The notes below the pieces were generated by a model. It was not told where the DNA came from and ran no database searches. It saw only the letters and a program-made list of their open reading frames with translations. Source: Tipula vernalis (Eukaryota; Arthropoda; Insecta; Diptera; Tipulidae). Taken from it: a stretch of DNA of 64,000 bases. Of this stretch, positions 11,140-22,873 are shown piece after piece. Where the stretch lies: the NCBI GenBank assembly GCA_958295665.1, contig OY282559.1, positions 258,050,245 to 258,114,244 of the forward strand, given 5' to 3'. Both the position numbers and the translations under genes were made by a program. Positions within the stretch are counted from its first letter, which is position 1. Each line of letters opens with the position of its first letter.

Positions 11140-12600
11140 TGATTGAAAATATTGATAACGTCATCAGCGAATTGATAACATCATCAGCGCAGAAATACCT
11201 GATCCAACCAATGACAAGACAATACACGAAATTATTGTGAAAATATGATCCGCGGTCTATGTGGCGCTATAAATCCCATATGTCCTTGCATGAAAGGCGA
11301 AAAATACATTAAGAAGTTCCCATACACACTTCACAAAGACACCACACAGAATGAAAATGGACGCCCCGCCCCCCATACCGATGAAGAGCGCAAGAAGATG
11401 GAGGTTAGACGGGATTGATAAAGCTTCGAAATGGCGGTTACGTTAGTGTTGATAATAGTTGGGTGGTCTCTTACTCGCGATTTTGTCAAAATTGTTTACC
11501 GCCACTTAGAGAATGGTGAAAAAAAAATCTTTGTTGAGGTGCCGAAATATTACTCTTGGAATAAGTCAAGGGAAGAGTGGAAACGTCGAGTTCAAGGAAT
11601 CCCTATTCGAGATGCTTTAGGTAGAATCTATACAGTTCATGTTAGCAACATGGAGTGTTTTTGCTTGAAAAGGTTGTTACACCATGTGCAAGGCCCAACC
11701 TCTTAACAATGGTCAGGAATTGTCAACATTCACAGAGGCAAAAGGGTTATCAGAAATTGATGATCGTTGCGATGTAAAACTGCGGCCAAAGTGAGAGAGA
11801 GAGGTTTTGCTGTATTAATTAAAAGCCCGACCTGCGGGCTTTAAAATCTCCAGCAATTTGTGGGAACAATACAAAAATGACATGCGGAAGATATATTGCA
11901 CAGATTGCAAGTTCTTAATGCTACATACAATGATTTTATCTACAACGAAGCTCTCATAAAGGTGGAGGACCAAGTAACTATGATAACTGGAACACATTTA
12001 TTAGACTTTAGACTGAGTATACCAATTAGAACTGGAGAAGTTAGTAGTGATGTAATGATTATGATATAATTTCATTGCAACAACAACTCAGTAGAATATT
12101 TATCTGAGAATAATGTAATGAACACTAAGCAATTCACTTCGTACCCAATAGTTTCTTAACTCTTTGGAGTTGTCAGGAATGATGTGAGAAGCATAATTAA
12201 GGCTAAAGGTAGGTGATCTAGTGTTCTTAATGCGAAATCTCGATGCTCCTAGAATTTGTAACGGTACACGTTTACAAGTCCATCTAGGCCGAAAAATTGT
12301 TAGGACTACTATAATTAGTGGCACAGCTAAAGGAGAAGTGTTTTAATCCCACGAATACCGATCATACCAACGGATTTGCCTTTCATAGGAATACAATCCG
12401 CACTAAAAAAAGCTTTCGGAATTACAAAACTACAATAAATAAAGCCGAGGGGCAAACAGGTAAAGTAGCCGTAGTACACTTAGGAAACCCGTGTTTTTCT
12501 CATGGTCAACTTTATATGGTGTGCTGGCGGGTATCTAACACACGAAACCTTAAGTCCTTGCAAGAGAAGCTAAAATTAAAATTGTTGTTTTGATTCCCGC
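11140..12600 (+). pseudogene. Helitron Rep/helicase relic
   Basis: Successive frames give recognisable Helitron helicase text. AEIPDPTNDKTIHEIIVK, MIRGLCGAINPICPCMKGEK and YIKKFPYTLHKDTT occur at 11185-11345. LGRIYTVHVSNMECF and LKRLLHHVQGPTS occur at 11610-11706. LWEQYKND and FIYNEALIKVEDQV occur at 11857-11973. VGDLVFLMRNLDAPRICNGT occurs at 12211-12270, and TINKAEGQTGKVAVVHLGNP followed by CFSHGQLYMVCWRVS at 12437-12540, the terminal helicase motif. Family role: rolling-circle transposition by a PIF1-like SF1B helicase. Many stops and frame shifts, and the Rep nuclease domain is not present here. Confidence 0.82.
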
Positions 12601-13366
12601 ACCGGGCAAGTACTTTGTGTGTTAGACGTGTTTGTTGTTGGAAATACTACGAGAGATACATAACCAGCACACCGAAAGGAGTAACCTTAGAAAGATAACT
12701 TGAAAAGTGGATAGATTACGATAACTGCGTATAACTTGCTGCGAAATTGGAGTAAAGCAGGCTGAGAATTTTCTTGATAAAGAATTTGTGCTTCTCCAAA
12801 CCAATTAGTGTACAAAATTGTTAAGCAATTAATTCAATTTATCACATGCGTCAAAACTTTAATCAGCAGCCGCCAGCAATTGGAATGAAAGAACAAAACG
12901 CGCGTTAAGCGTCAATTTTGTTCCTCATATTTACAAAGGTTTTATAATCTATCTAATATACAAAATGTAAAAAACAAAACAAATATCACGTGACCACCCC
13001 ATCAACCAATCATGGCCTTGGTATTTTAAATACCGATGGTTTCTTGTCCGATGTAAACTCGGGTTCTGAAAATAACCTTCTTCGATCCGATGGTAAGAGC
13101 TCTCAAATAACCAACAGTAGGCTTGACAATAGTAAACGGCTTCGCAAGCATCGTCGCTAGCGCCTGTAGTGTTAACTACCTAAACTTGAGGCTTGGTCCA
13201 ACTACCCAGGAGCTGGACGGCATTTCATCGGATACTCCGAAGTGATCTAGAGCTGTTTCGCATACTTACGCCCAAAACTTAATAAATTTCATGGTGAATA
13301 AATTCTGTGTTCGTGAAAACAATCAAAAGAAATCGGAAAACCAAAAATCGATTCGAAATATGCATA
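12601..13366. other. Intron sequence without recognisable gene
   Basis: I see no convincing protein similarity, RNA gene or structured repeat here. It may include the non-coding 3' end of the Helitron, but I could not identify the CTRR terminus or its hairpin. Confidence 0.5.
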
Positions 13367-13742
13367 CACTCAAAAAAATATGCGGTGTTAATTTGTTTTT
13401 TATCCGAAAAAGTATTTAATTTTTGCCCAACCGAATAAAATTAAGCACCCATCAACGGATAAATATTTGTAACTATCCGAAAAGATAAATTTTTAGAAAA
13501 ACTTCTTTAGGATTTAATAAAAAACACCTTTCGGCGTTTTCCTAATAAAATACACCTTTCAGTGTGTTCCTAAACATGAATGTTCCTGTTTGGTTTTTAT
13601 GCGGTGTAAAAATTTTTATCCAAATGAATTTTATGTCATTTTTATTCAAACATCCGATTGGATTTAAATTTTAAATATCCGATCGGTGGGACACTATGTA
13701 ACACCGATTCGGTGTTGTGGTGACCCTTTATTTTTTTGTGTG
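13367..13742. mobile_element. MITE, 376 bp, TA target duplication
   Basis: The element begins CACTCAAAAAAATA and ends TATTTTTTTGTGTG, inverted repeats matching at 13 of 14 positions, and is flanked by TA on both sides (13365-13366, 13743-13744), as in Tc1/mariner-type MITEs. The body has no coding capacity and repeats short words such as ACACCTTTC and ATCCGA(T/A). It is probably moved by a Tc1/mariner-like transposase. Confidence 0.65.
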
Positions 13743-13926
13743 TAACACATAATTACACTGAGATCAACACGAACTTAATACTTGTGAGAGAACACACAGA
13801 TTACGAAAAGGACTACTAATGTACAGAATAGAAAAACTGGAAATATTCAAGGAACGATACAACCCCTCATTACTTCGACTAACGATTGTAAGTCCGTAAA
13901 AAATATTATTTTTACACACAGACAGA

Positions 13927-13960
<34 letters not shown>

Positions 13961-14449
13961 AGATAGTCAACAAATTCTTTTTCTCTTGTATTTTATAACT
14001 CGTTTCTTTTTCTTTTTTTTTATAAAAAAAGAAGAGCGGTGACCACCTCCCAGAGGGGAGAGGAGACTCATAAGGAACTGTCACTGGATTAGGAAAACTA
14101 AAGTTATTCTGAATGAAACTCAGCCGTCTTATTGAGCATATGGGAATGAACTAATGAGGAGACAAATGTTTGTTGTTGTGCAGAATTTGCCAAAATCTAG
14201 GACATCTGGGCTGGATGTCAACTTTCGGTTGGCGACCTTTCTTCTTATTAAACATCTAGATAGGTTCCGCTGGAGGGGAGACTAATTTACTTTCGATTGT
14301 TTAGAGGGTTGACCAAAAGTCTTTCAATCACATTACTCAACAGATCAATTTGCACTTAGCAAATCGACTCCTTTTGAACCGGGAGTTGCTTGTTTTATCA
14401 CATACAGATATATGTCTCATTTAGGAACCACATCCTTTTGATAATTAGT
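13743..14449. other. Intron sequence without recognisable gene
   Basis: Apart from the (CA)n run and a nearby pyrimidine-rich tract near 13970-14030, I see nothing I can name. It may be the 5' part of the LINE relic that follows. Confidence 0.5.
13929..13959. repeat. (CA)n microsatellite
   Basis: About 15 uninterrupted CA units. A shorter GT run lies at about 15024-15040. Confidence 0.95.
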
Positions 14450-14900
14450 CAAGATGAATGGTTATAACTCTTCTATCTAGATTTTGTCTGAGGTTGTAAT
14501 TTTACTTCGGATAATATTAGTGCTTCCCTTATTCATGAGTGCAGTTTAGCTGACCTAGCTACTCTTAAATCATCAAATTCTTGGAATAAATTGATTTTAG
14601 CATCAGTTTATGTGCCGTACGACTCTATTTCACCTTTTTCGTCAGAGGAACTTGCAAATGTAGTATTGTGGAGCAAGAAGAAACCTCTCTTGAGATTGAT
14701 GTGATTCTAATGCTCATCACTCTTTATGGGGCAGTTCGAATTTTAATGACAGGGGTTCAACTCTGTTTAATTGACATTAGATCAGATTGATTCACGTTAC
14801 TTTGTGCTCTACTGCTATCATTAATTTTATTTAAATTGGACGATAACGAATGCTGTTCTAATTTCAGATCTTATTATTGTTATTATGCTATTTTCCCATT
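14450..14900 (+). pseudogene. LINE endonuclease relic, plus strand
   Basis: The + strand reads HECSLADLATLKSSNSWNKL followed by ILASVYVPYDSISPFSSEEL (14535-14655). Then DSNAHHSLWGSSNFNDRGST (about 14703-14765) appears, and an STAI/LISDLI-like continuation to 14890. The combination (A)SVYxPYD, then CDANAHHxxWGS, then NxRG is the apurinic-type endonuclease domain of R1/I/LOA-related non-LTR retrotransposons. Stops at several places and no linked reverse transcriptase show it is a dead fragment. Confidence 0.7.
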
Positions 14901-15144
14901 AAAGGGTTCACTCTCAGCTTGTGCTGCGATTTTTATCTACTATGAACGGCTTCAAAGAAACAAAAGCATAGTCAGGCGCTGTTGGGTGGATATGTTGTAT
15001 TAATTGTTTGTGTGGTTTGTTATTGTGTGTGTGTGTGTGATTGGTTGTGTATTCAGAAAGTTGCGTACTAAGCTACACGTGGTCAAAATGACTGAATTCT
15101 AAAGTGTCATGTACGTGTTTTTAGATAGCTGAAGTGTATTAATG

Positions 15145-17400
15145 CTATTGTACAGTGAATATGGTATGACTCCCGTGGAGGAAAGTATAATGTTCTCGGT
15201 CTATTGTGTGGTCAGTGATGATGCTCCTATCATAATATAATTTATAATTATTATTTTCCAAAACTGTTTCGGGTATATATGTGTAATAAGGTAACGGTGG
15301 AAGGTTTCTGTTTGTGAGGTTGTATTTATTATGTTTGATAGCTGACTGTGCCGGTACAAATACTCCACCTGCGCAAGAGACTGGCAAGCACTAGTGATGT
15401 GTTGTTTATTTATCTGATGCACTGCCACAATGCCTACAGCGGTCTGATTGTCTATTTGTATCGTGTATAATGAATTTCTGATAATTCCCCGTGTTGATTA
15501 CCTGATCCTGGATAGCCAGCATGAATCCTTCAGTCTCCGGAAAGACATCTCCAATACTTGATGCCTTCCGTGGAGCGACTTCTGAGACCATGCTAACATT
15601 TTATCCTGATCAGTAATATTACTGGCTCCATTTGAACTATCAGAATGGTATAGGTCTAACGGTGTGTGTTTTGTGTCTGCTTTAACTATCGCGTTATGTA
15701 GTGGTGATGGGTTTTGTTTAGTGTAAAAATATTCCCGGCACTTGTGTATGATTTTGTGATTAAAATGTCTATTAGGCCTCTTCCACCTATTTTCCTAGGC
15801 AGGGTCAGCCTTGCTATCGCAGATTGTGGGTGATGTTTTCTGTGTTTTGTGAGAGTGGAACGTGTTACCAAATGTAAGTATATGTCAAAAATGGGATTGC
15901 GTATACATATATTTATTGATCTTTGAGTTTAAGTATGTTTTGAGTATATTGGTAAGTTGTTTTTGTATTTGTGTATTATTTATGTTTTGGTGCTTGTGTG
16001 ATTTATATAGCGAGATAGAAGGAAGCCAAGATATTTGTAAGTATCTCCCTCTTGCATTGATTCAGTTATCGAACCATCCTCAAGTTCGATACCCCAAACT
16101 CCTGCCGCCCTCCGTTGATTAGGACACAGGTCCTGCACTTGACCAAACCAAACTGCATTTCGATGTCATTGAAAAACGTATGTGCTACAGTTTAATATCA
16201 TCCATATACATCAAGTGTGATATTGTATGTAAAACTTGTGTGTTGTGTTTAATCCAGAGAGGACTCAACGAGTCTCCTTGAAATATACCTCTTCTAATGT
16301 GTATTTGTTTTGTTGTAATTTTACAATTATTGGAAGACAGATGTAGGGTCGTTCTCAATTTTCTACAACTCAATTTTGTACAACTGCAAAACCGTCACCA
16401 ACCATGAGTGAGGAACAGAGTCAAAAGCTTTTTGGTAATCTATAAACGTTGTAAATAGATTACGCTTCTTAGTATGCGCTTGTTTAAGTTTTAAGAGTCA
16501 ATGATTAGTTGCTCGGCCAATATCCTTTTTGCTGCTCCGCTAATATATGATCTTTATTATACGTGTATCTTGTATATTGTCTGTAAACATGTGATCGGCC
16601 TGTATTTGGATCGATCCTGATATCATTTTATTTCGGTAACATATACGTAATGCCGTCTATTAAAAAATCGGACATCTCCTGCGGATTTGCTATAAATTTA
16701 TTTATATGTTGAGTTAAATACGGATGCACACTCGCGAATTCCTTGTAGCAATAATTTTCAATTTTGTCTGTACCGGGGGCTTTCCAGTTATGTGTATAAT
16801 TTATGATATATGACGACCCAGATCCTGACGAATTCTCTCAATCTTATTCTGCAATCTGCGCTCTTAACCTGGCATCAAAGGTGACACATTAGGATAATTG
16901 GGATTGATAACTGTACCACCCATAAATTTAACCATATAGTCACAGCAGCACAGTATACAAAATTGTGAATCTCACCAAATGTTGCATCAGCAGTGTTTAA
17001 ATTTGTATTTGGTGCATGTTGAACTGACACCTCAGAAGCAATATCACTTCATCCATAATCTGCTGAAGAACAAAGTGACAGTTATGTTTGGGTATTTGCG
17101 TGTAAAAATTTGGTGTAATGTATGTCTGTAGGATGTTGTGTCAGTTTCTAAATGTATAATATGTTCGGATGATAAATTTATTTATTTGTGGCGTCCATTT
17201 CATGCGAACACTTGGAACATTTGCTAATGTTAAAATAGTGTCCAGCGAAACATCAATGACAGGTTGGGGAATTGTGTTCCTATTCAGCCTTCGATCACCA
17301 TCAGCTCGTACACTGTCACTTACAGCGACGGCTCCAGAAATGCCCTGACGTTCCTCAGGTAGCGTCCTTATAACACAGTTACGCAGATTTTTCTCCATTC
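15145..17400 (-). pseudogene. R4/Dong-like LINE reverse transcriptase relic, minus strand
   Basis: From 17398 downwards the minus strand reads MKWTPQINKFIIRTYYTFRN. WKAPGTDKIENYCYKEF and DFLIDGITYMLPK follow near 16640-16790, then LFTTFIDYQKAFDSVPHSWL (about 16400-16465), IRRGIFQGDSLSPLW (16255-16290) and LMYMDD (16200). These are reverse-transcriptase blocks in order, with YMDD as the catalytic box. Past the polymerase, LTKHRKHHPQSAIARLTLPR and KIGGRGLIDI (15780-15850), CRHCGSASDK (15406-15435) and LAQVEYLYRHSQ (15330-15380) match the C-terminal region and zinc-finger-like end of R4-clade LINEs. Many frame breaks. Confidence 0.75.
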
Positions 17401-18180
17401 TTGGTTTGGTATTGTTTATTGTCTGTCTACCAAAGACTATTAACTATTTAATCCGGTTAGTTTTGCAAGGGGCCCGACCCCCGGGCACTGGGTTATCACT
17501 AATTTGGGTTAAACTAAAATGTACATACGAATAAATGTTCCAAAACACTGACTTTCAAGGACCACCAAAAACCAAAGGTAAGCCTGGTTACAATACCGCT
17601 GCTGCTTTCAATGAGATTTGTGAGGTTTAGGATTTTAATTTGCCGAGGGATGTATTTAAAAATGGGTATAGGGATGAAGCATTCATATTGTCATGACTTG
17701 TGATATTGTTCTTGTAAGAAGTACCCTGCTCAAAATAACGGAAAAATTTTGTAAAATGTAAATGGTTGGTTTGGTGTCGTATAACGGAGGCTTTGTGGGA
17801 AATGCCTCGTTCGAGAAGTAGGATAGACCTAAATGTTTTTTTAAGTTTATCTTATTTTTATTGTATTACTTTTTATGCTAGATTTCATTATGAACCCAGA
17901 TTTTTTTTTAAGTTGGTAATAAATAAATATTCAATGTTACAAAATAAGTCGGTAATGCAGAATATTTTTTCTGCGAAAATTTAAAAAGTAAGGTGGTGCA
18001 GTAATGTAGTTTCTTTAAAGAAATTATAAGGTGCTTTTTGCTGAGTTGTTGTACTGTAAAACCCTTCGGCTTTCCATCCCTCACGCTCTTTCCATTTACA
18101 AATTCGCTTAGCGGTCCACCTAGCAAGAAGAACTTTTTTAAAAATTATTGTGAAGAAATCGACCACCCTTAAACAAAACT
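17401..18180. other. Intron sequence without recognisable gene
   Basis: It contains a short G/C-rich stretch at 17468-17490 (possibly the 5' part of the neighbouring LINE). Around 17980-18166 there is a minus-strand text rich in K/W/R (KKVLLARWTAKRICKWKERE) that I do not recognise. Confidence 0.45.
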
Positions 18181-18235
18181 AACTTTTGTCAGTGATTGTT
18201 GGCTTATTATAATTTTTTTTAATTACCATTCGCAG

Positions 18236-18456
18236 GTGTATTTCTAATATGTTGGGTACCATTCTTCACGTGCAATATAATGGATGCCATGTGTACAAAA
18301 TTAGAAATGGATTGTCAACCAGGAGTAACAGCATTCATGTTAACAACATGGCTCGGCTACATGAACAGTTTTGTCAATCCTGTTATCTATACAATATTCA
18401 ATCCAGAATTCAGAAAAGCTTTTAAAAAAATAATGCATATAGGTACCAATAATTAA
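18236..18456 (+). CDS. Dop2R: Dopamine D2-like receptor, last exon (TM6, TM7, C-tail, stop)
   Basis: The acceptor is CAG at 18233-18235 after a T-rich tract, and the frame runs to TAA at 18454-18456. The peptide holds the CWxP motif of TM6 (ICWVPFF), the extracellular loop CNIMDAMCTK characteristic of insect D2-like dopamine receptors, TM7 with TTWLGY and the NPVIY motif (NPxxY class), then a helix-8 segment FNPEFRKAFKKI and a very short tail ending GTNN. The short tail after TM7 matches D2-class receptors rather than D1-class ones, which have long tails. No frame damage is visible, so the gene is probably functional despite the transposons in its intron. Alternatives such as octopamine or serotonin receptors fit the loop and TM7 wording less well. 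Confidence 0.92.
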
Positions 18457-20640
18457 ATTACAATAAATTGTTATTATTATTTCCTTATAATTAAAAATTA
18501 AATAAATTTATATAAAATACACAAAAAAAAAATTAAAAACGTGCCAAAACTTTTATTAAAATTAATTTTTTATATTTTTATTTTTAACCTAATAATATAT
18601 TTCTATTGATGAAAAAATTGTGTAATACTAATTTTTTTTAATGTTTGACATTAATTCAAGCGAATCACTTCTTTATACAAAATACATACTAGACAGTCAA
18701 CATATCACACACAAAAAAAAAGTTTATTTCGAAAAGCATCAATAGAAATAATTTATAAAATTAATAAACGAATTTTTTTAAATACAGTGAAATAAAAAAA
18801 AATTATTTTAAACAAAACTATTTTAAAATAAAATAATAAACATATCAAATTCATTTTTTTTTTATTTGTTATATTCGTTATATAATTTTATTTATTTTCA
18901 AAAAATCAAAAATTATATTTTAAAATAGTAAGGTATATTATAATATTATATATAAATATATATATATGCATACATTTAAGATAAGCAGACAAAACAAAAA
19001 ATTTCTTTATTAAAAATAAAAATAAAAAATTTCTTAATTTAAAAAAAAAAATTAATTAATTTGAAATCGTTTGAGAATGTTATACAAATTAAAATTCTAT
19101 ATTATTTTTTATGAAAATTAAAATTTATGATCAATAATATAATTATGGAAATGAAAATTCTTGACCCAATTTATAAAATAAAATTAAATTTCCATAAAAA
19201 TGAATTTTCCACGAATTCAATTTAATTAAAATACATAAAATTATATGAGCCCCCTTTTCTAATAATTTAGTAATGAACATTTTTTTTTTAAAAGAAGAAA
19301 TTTTTATTAAACTATATTTACCTATGTTAATATATGGAAGAAAAATAAAAACCATTTTTTATTTTTAATAAAAAATTTTAAGAAAACTATATAAATATAT
19401 AAATGAAAAAAAAACAAACCAAACACTATTTCGATTGTTTTAGAATCGAAAATCTATTATTAATCTAAACTAAATATAAATTAAATACTAAAACTATATA
19501 ATACAATTTAAAATTAATATTAGCAAAATAAAATAATTTCTAATAAATAAATAATTAGTTAATTTAGTATAAAACAATATGTAATTAAAATAAACAAATT
19601 CGAATAACATATATAAATAAATATATTTAATAAAAGTAATAATAAACATAATGTATTATAAACTAGTTGAAAATAAAAATATTTTTAAATTAATATTAGA
19701 TATAATAAAAACTACATAATTTAAATAAAAAATAATGAATTGAATGCCTTCAAAATTATTATTCTACTTTATATTTATAAAAAAAAAATCAAATCAAATA
19801 CAAAACAACATCAAAACCCATTAATAAATAAATCATTTGTATAATTTATCTATAACTCACAATTTCGATTCAATCTCCCAAAACTACATGCATACATATA
19901 CAATATATAGTTGTCTTCCTCGAAATGGTAAAGCTTATATTTTTTATTTCACTCTCTTATATTATAAATCCGTCCTTTTTATTATTTTAATTGCATCCAT
20001 TGATTTTAAAATTTAATCCACATTATTTGCTATTAAAATCAAAAATTGTTTTAAATTGTGATAAACCAAATAAATAAATAAATAATAATATAATCAACAA
20101 AAATATTTAATAAACAACTAAATGTTCAAATTTGAAAGATCAAAGTATTTATTATTAAATTTATTTAAATTATGTTTTATTCAAAAAGTACTTAGCATAT
20201 TGATTAAATAAACAAACCAAACATATATTTTATACAAACATATTTTATAAAAATAAATAATTATATTGATTTTTGTTTATTCCTGCTCAACTCTGTATAT
20301 TATTAACCAATTAATTTAATAAAAAAACATTTAAATAAAAATATGAAAACAAAGAATGAATAATATTTATATAATAAAAAGCAAAAGCAAATTTAAAATA
20401 ATAAATAAAAAATAATATAGTTAATAATAATAGTAATAAAAACAAACCAAATAAATAACAAACATAATTTTAAATTTATAAATAAAGAATGAAACAAAAA
20501 AAAAAAAATTGAAATAAAATTTAAAATAAAAAAAAACGCTTTCTTGTAAATAAATAAAACAAAACTATTATATAAAACAAATGAATGAAAAAAGAAAATA
20601 TATAAATTAAAATATACGAAAAGTTAAAATAAAAAAAAAA
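18457..20640 (+). other. Very AT-rich 3' UTR or flank of the D2-like receptor gene
   Basis: After the TAA at 18456 the sequence is almost entirely A and T for over 2 kb, with many AATAAA words and no reading frame of note. I read it as 3' UTR plus downstream flank, but no cleavage site can be fixed by eye. Tandem-like AT repeats (TATATATA) occur at 18950-18965. Confidence 0.5.
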
Positions 20641-20695
20641 TGAAATATGATTTACAAAAATGTCTTTTATTTTTCCCTCAACGTCTCTAGCGAAA
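20641..20695 (+). repeat. Dispersed repeat copy, partner at 33062-33121
   Basis: Both copies run A-rich, ATATGATTTA, TTTATTTTC(A/C)CTCAACG and TCTCTAGCG. They flank the Tc1-like nest at unequal distances (603 bp and 96 bp). Confidence 0.5.
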
Positions 20696-21297
20696 AGTTA
20701 AAATAAAAAAAAAAACAATGACCGAGTTCACCCTCTCCACGCAAAAGATTTATGTGAAAACATTTATGTATGACGTATAAATATCTATTGAATCATTTTA
20801 AGCCATTTCGGTAAGGTTCAGAAACCCCTGCATAAAGACGGATGTTGGTCGCTCAGTATTTAAACTACGTTACATTTTTGGTTCAAAAATTATTATATTT
20901 TAGATTTGGAGGAAGAACCTTACTGAAATTTATTGAGCATGAGCAAAGTACAGTTCTATTAAGTTAGTCACCTAAACCTGCCATGTACGCTTTAAAATAT
21001 ACCATTACTCATACACGACAATCTTGTTTAAGATTCCATAGTAGTGAATGATTACGGCAAATTCGCTGAACAAACCAAAATCGCATCACTTTGTCACTGA
21101 TCAATTTGAAATAAATTAAATAGAGTGACTCTACTAGGGCGCAATATTGACCGTAAAATCATACCAATTGGAAAGATGGTAGCACGAAACACCCCATAAC
21201 CAAACTCAGCAACAGAAATGATGATTTTGAAATGCCGGTTGATGTTGTATATTGCGTAGATTTTGTGTTGATTTTACACGATATTCACACAAACATA
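20641..21297. other. Flank without recognisable gene
   Basis: A 55-bp segment (20641-20695, ending CTCAACGTCTCTAGCG) recurs at 33062-33121 in the same direction, and the word TTTATGTGAAAACAT at 20748 recurs inverted at 33047. No coding sequence is recognisable. Confidence 0.4.
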
Positions 21298-21623
21298 CAG
21301 TGCTGGTAAAAAAAAATTGGGCAAACAAATTTATTGCAAATTGGAGTCTTTTTTTGCTAAAATTACAAAACTTTTGAAAGCAATTGGTTTATTGTTTCAT
21401 TTTAAATACATGTATGATGTAATTTTTTGAAGAAACAAAATTGACCTGCAATTTAGGGGCAAAACACCGAAAAATGCCAAAATATTCAAAATACGTTTGA
21501 TTGGAGTTAAAGTAATGTAATAAATTAAACACTTATTTTTTATTTTTTTTTGTTTTTTATTGATTTATAGAAGTTCAATCTTTCATATTAATATTTTGTT
21601 GGACCGCCTTTTGCTTTTATTAC
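21298..21623 (+). repeat. Left terminal inverted repeat of the Tc1-like element
   Basis: It matches the reverse complement of the right end through ATTTTGTTGGACCGCCTTTT, then diverges after CTTTTATTACA. It includes the last codons and stop of the transposase. Confidence 0.85.
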
Positions 21624-22145
21624 AGCGATACACCTCCGATTCATTGAATTTGATAAATTTTTCAAAGTCGCAGGAGATATGGATTCCCAAATCATCATCA
21701 ACAAACTTTTTAAAGCTTCAATCGATTCTGGGCGCTTCCTTGCTACTTCTAGCTTCATTATAGACCAAATATTTTCAATTGGATTTAAGTCTGGACTATA
21801 CGGGGGCCAGCTCAACACATCGATACTTTTTTCTTCGAAGTAATTTTTTACCTTTAAATGAAGAGATAAGAAAAAAAACAAATTTTTAACAAATTATTTA
21901 TGTTTATCTGAAAGCCAATTTGTCTATCTACAATTCAAAATTAATAACTCACAATTTTGGCGGTATGGCACGGAGCGTTGTCCTGTTGAAAAATAAATTT
22001 GCAAGTCTCGCCATAAAGCTTTAACGCAGAAGGCTCAAATTCGTTCTGAAGGACCTGCAGATAAACAGCTGCTGTAAAGCTGAAACTAAGGAAGCACAAT
22101 CGACCGGTTTCATTTCCAGAAAAGCATCCCCAGACCATAACTCCT
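21588..22145 (-). pseudogene. Tc1-like transposase, C-terminal part with a 101-bp intron
   Basis: The minus strand resumes with KKEGVMVWGCFSGNE and FIFQQDNAPCHTAKI (second catalytic Asp). An intron-like segment 21952-21852 begins GTGAGT, ends in AG and is phase 0; then VKNYFEEKSIDVLSWPPYSP and DLNPIENIW follow with the catalytic Glu. I count 34 residues between the last two acidic residues, which gives a DD34E triad as in Tc1. The gene ends at the TAA at 21588-21590 inside the inverted repeat. Both halves read cleanly; the gene is dead only because of the inserted LINE and errantivirus. Confidence 0.82.
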
Positions 22146-22449
22146 TCTTTTTTCTTATTTATTTATTTATTTATTTATTTATTACCAACTTATACATAAC
22201 TGGCTACATCACTTAAATAAGAAATTTAATAAAATTATATAATGTAAAGATTACAAAGATTATCAATAATTCAAAAGAAGCTTCAACATCAATTCCTTAA
22301 ATGCATTTCTAGACAGATTAAAGTCAAAAGCCGGCCGTACTTTATTAAAGGAAGCAGAAGAATGATAAACCGGCTCACATTTACCGTAGTTTTGCCTACA
22401 AAACGGAAACTTAATTTGGAAATCTCTATCGCGCAGCACACGTGGGGGG
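22146..22449 (-). pseudogene. LINE ORF2 last codons and 3' end, left of the errantivirus
   Basis: The minus strand from 22449 reads PRVLRDRDFQIKFPFCRQNY, then GKCEPVYHSSASFNKVRPAF and DFNLSRNAFKE, ending at a stop near 22270. This is the C-terminal tail of CR1/Jockey ORF2 (NYGxxEP pattern). It continues the ORF2 text broken off at 27838, so the two are one gene split by the errantivirus. The (AATA)n tail follows. Confidence 0.75.
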
Positions 22450-22873
22450 AATTATAGTTTTCACGATTATAAATTTTTATTTTTTTAAAACTCTGGATTT
22501 TATCCAGAGCGATATTTTATTTATTTTAGATTTGAAAAAACTACAATGTTAACTTGATGAGTACAATAATAATATGATCTTAAAATATAATTTTAATATA
22601 AATTCTACTCATAATTTAGCAAGCTAGACAGAATGTATGGTGTCATGTTATGTCTGGTAATTTCCCGGTAAAATGTAATCGTTGGTAGACACAACGTGAT
22701 GTGTGATCTTGTTACATCTATTTGGTTGTGTCAGCTATGATTCCGATGTCGTTGATTTGGTGTATGTGCAACGTGACATCAATTGTTTTGTGTTTTATGT
22801 TTCATCAGCTAGAATGCGGATGTTGATTCGGTGCGAGTATGTACTGATGTTGGTTCGTTACAGGCATGTAACT
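22450..22873 (-). repeat. 3' LTR of the errantivirus
   Basis: 424 bp; the env frame ends inside it at 22809. Confidence 0.9.

Larger units (their letters stand above)
247..18235 (+). other. Intron of the D2-like receptor, about 18 kb, filled with transposons
   Basis: The GT at 247 and AG at 18235 bound an 17,989-bp intron whose flanking exons join in frame (phase 1). It holds relics of Copia, BEL/Pao, hAT, Helitron, a MITE and two LINEs. None of these overlaps the splice sites. Both strands are used by the relics, so no single insertion direction dominates. Confidence 0.8.
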
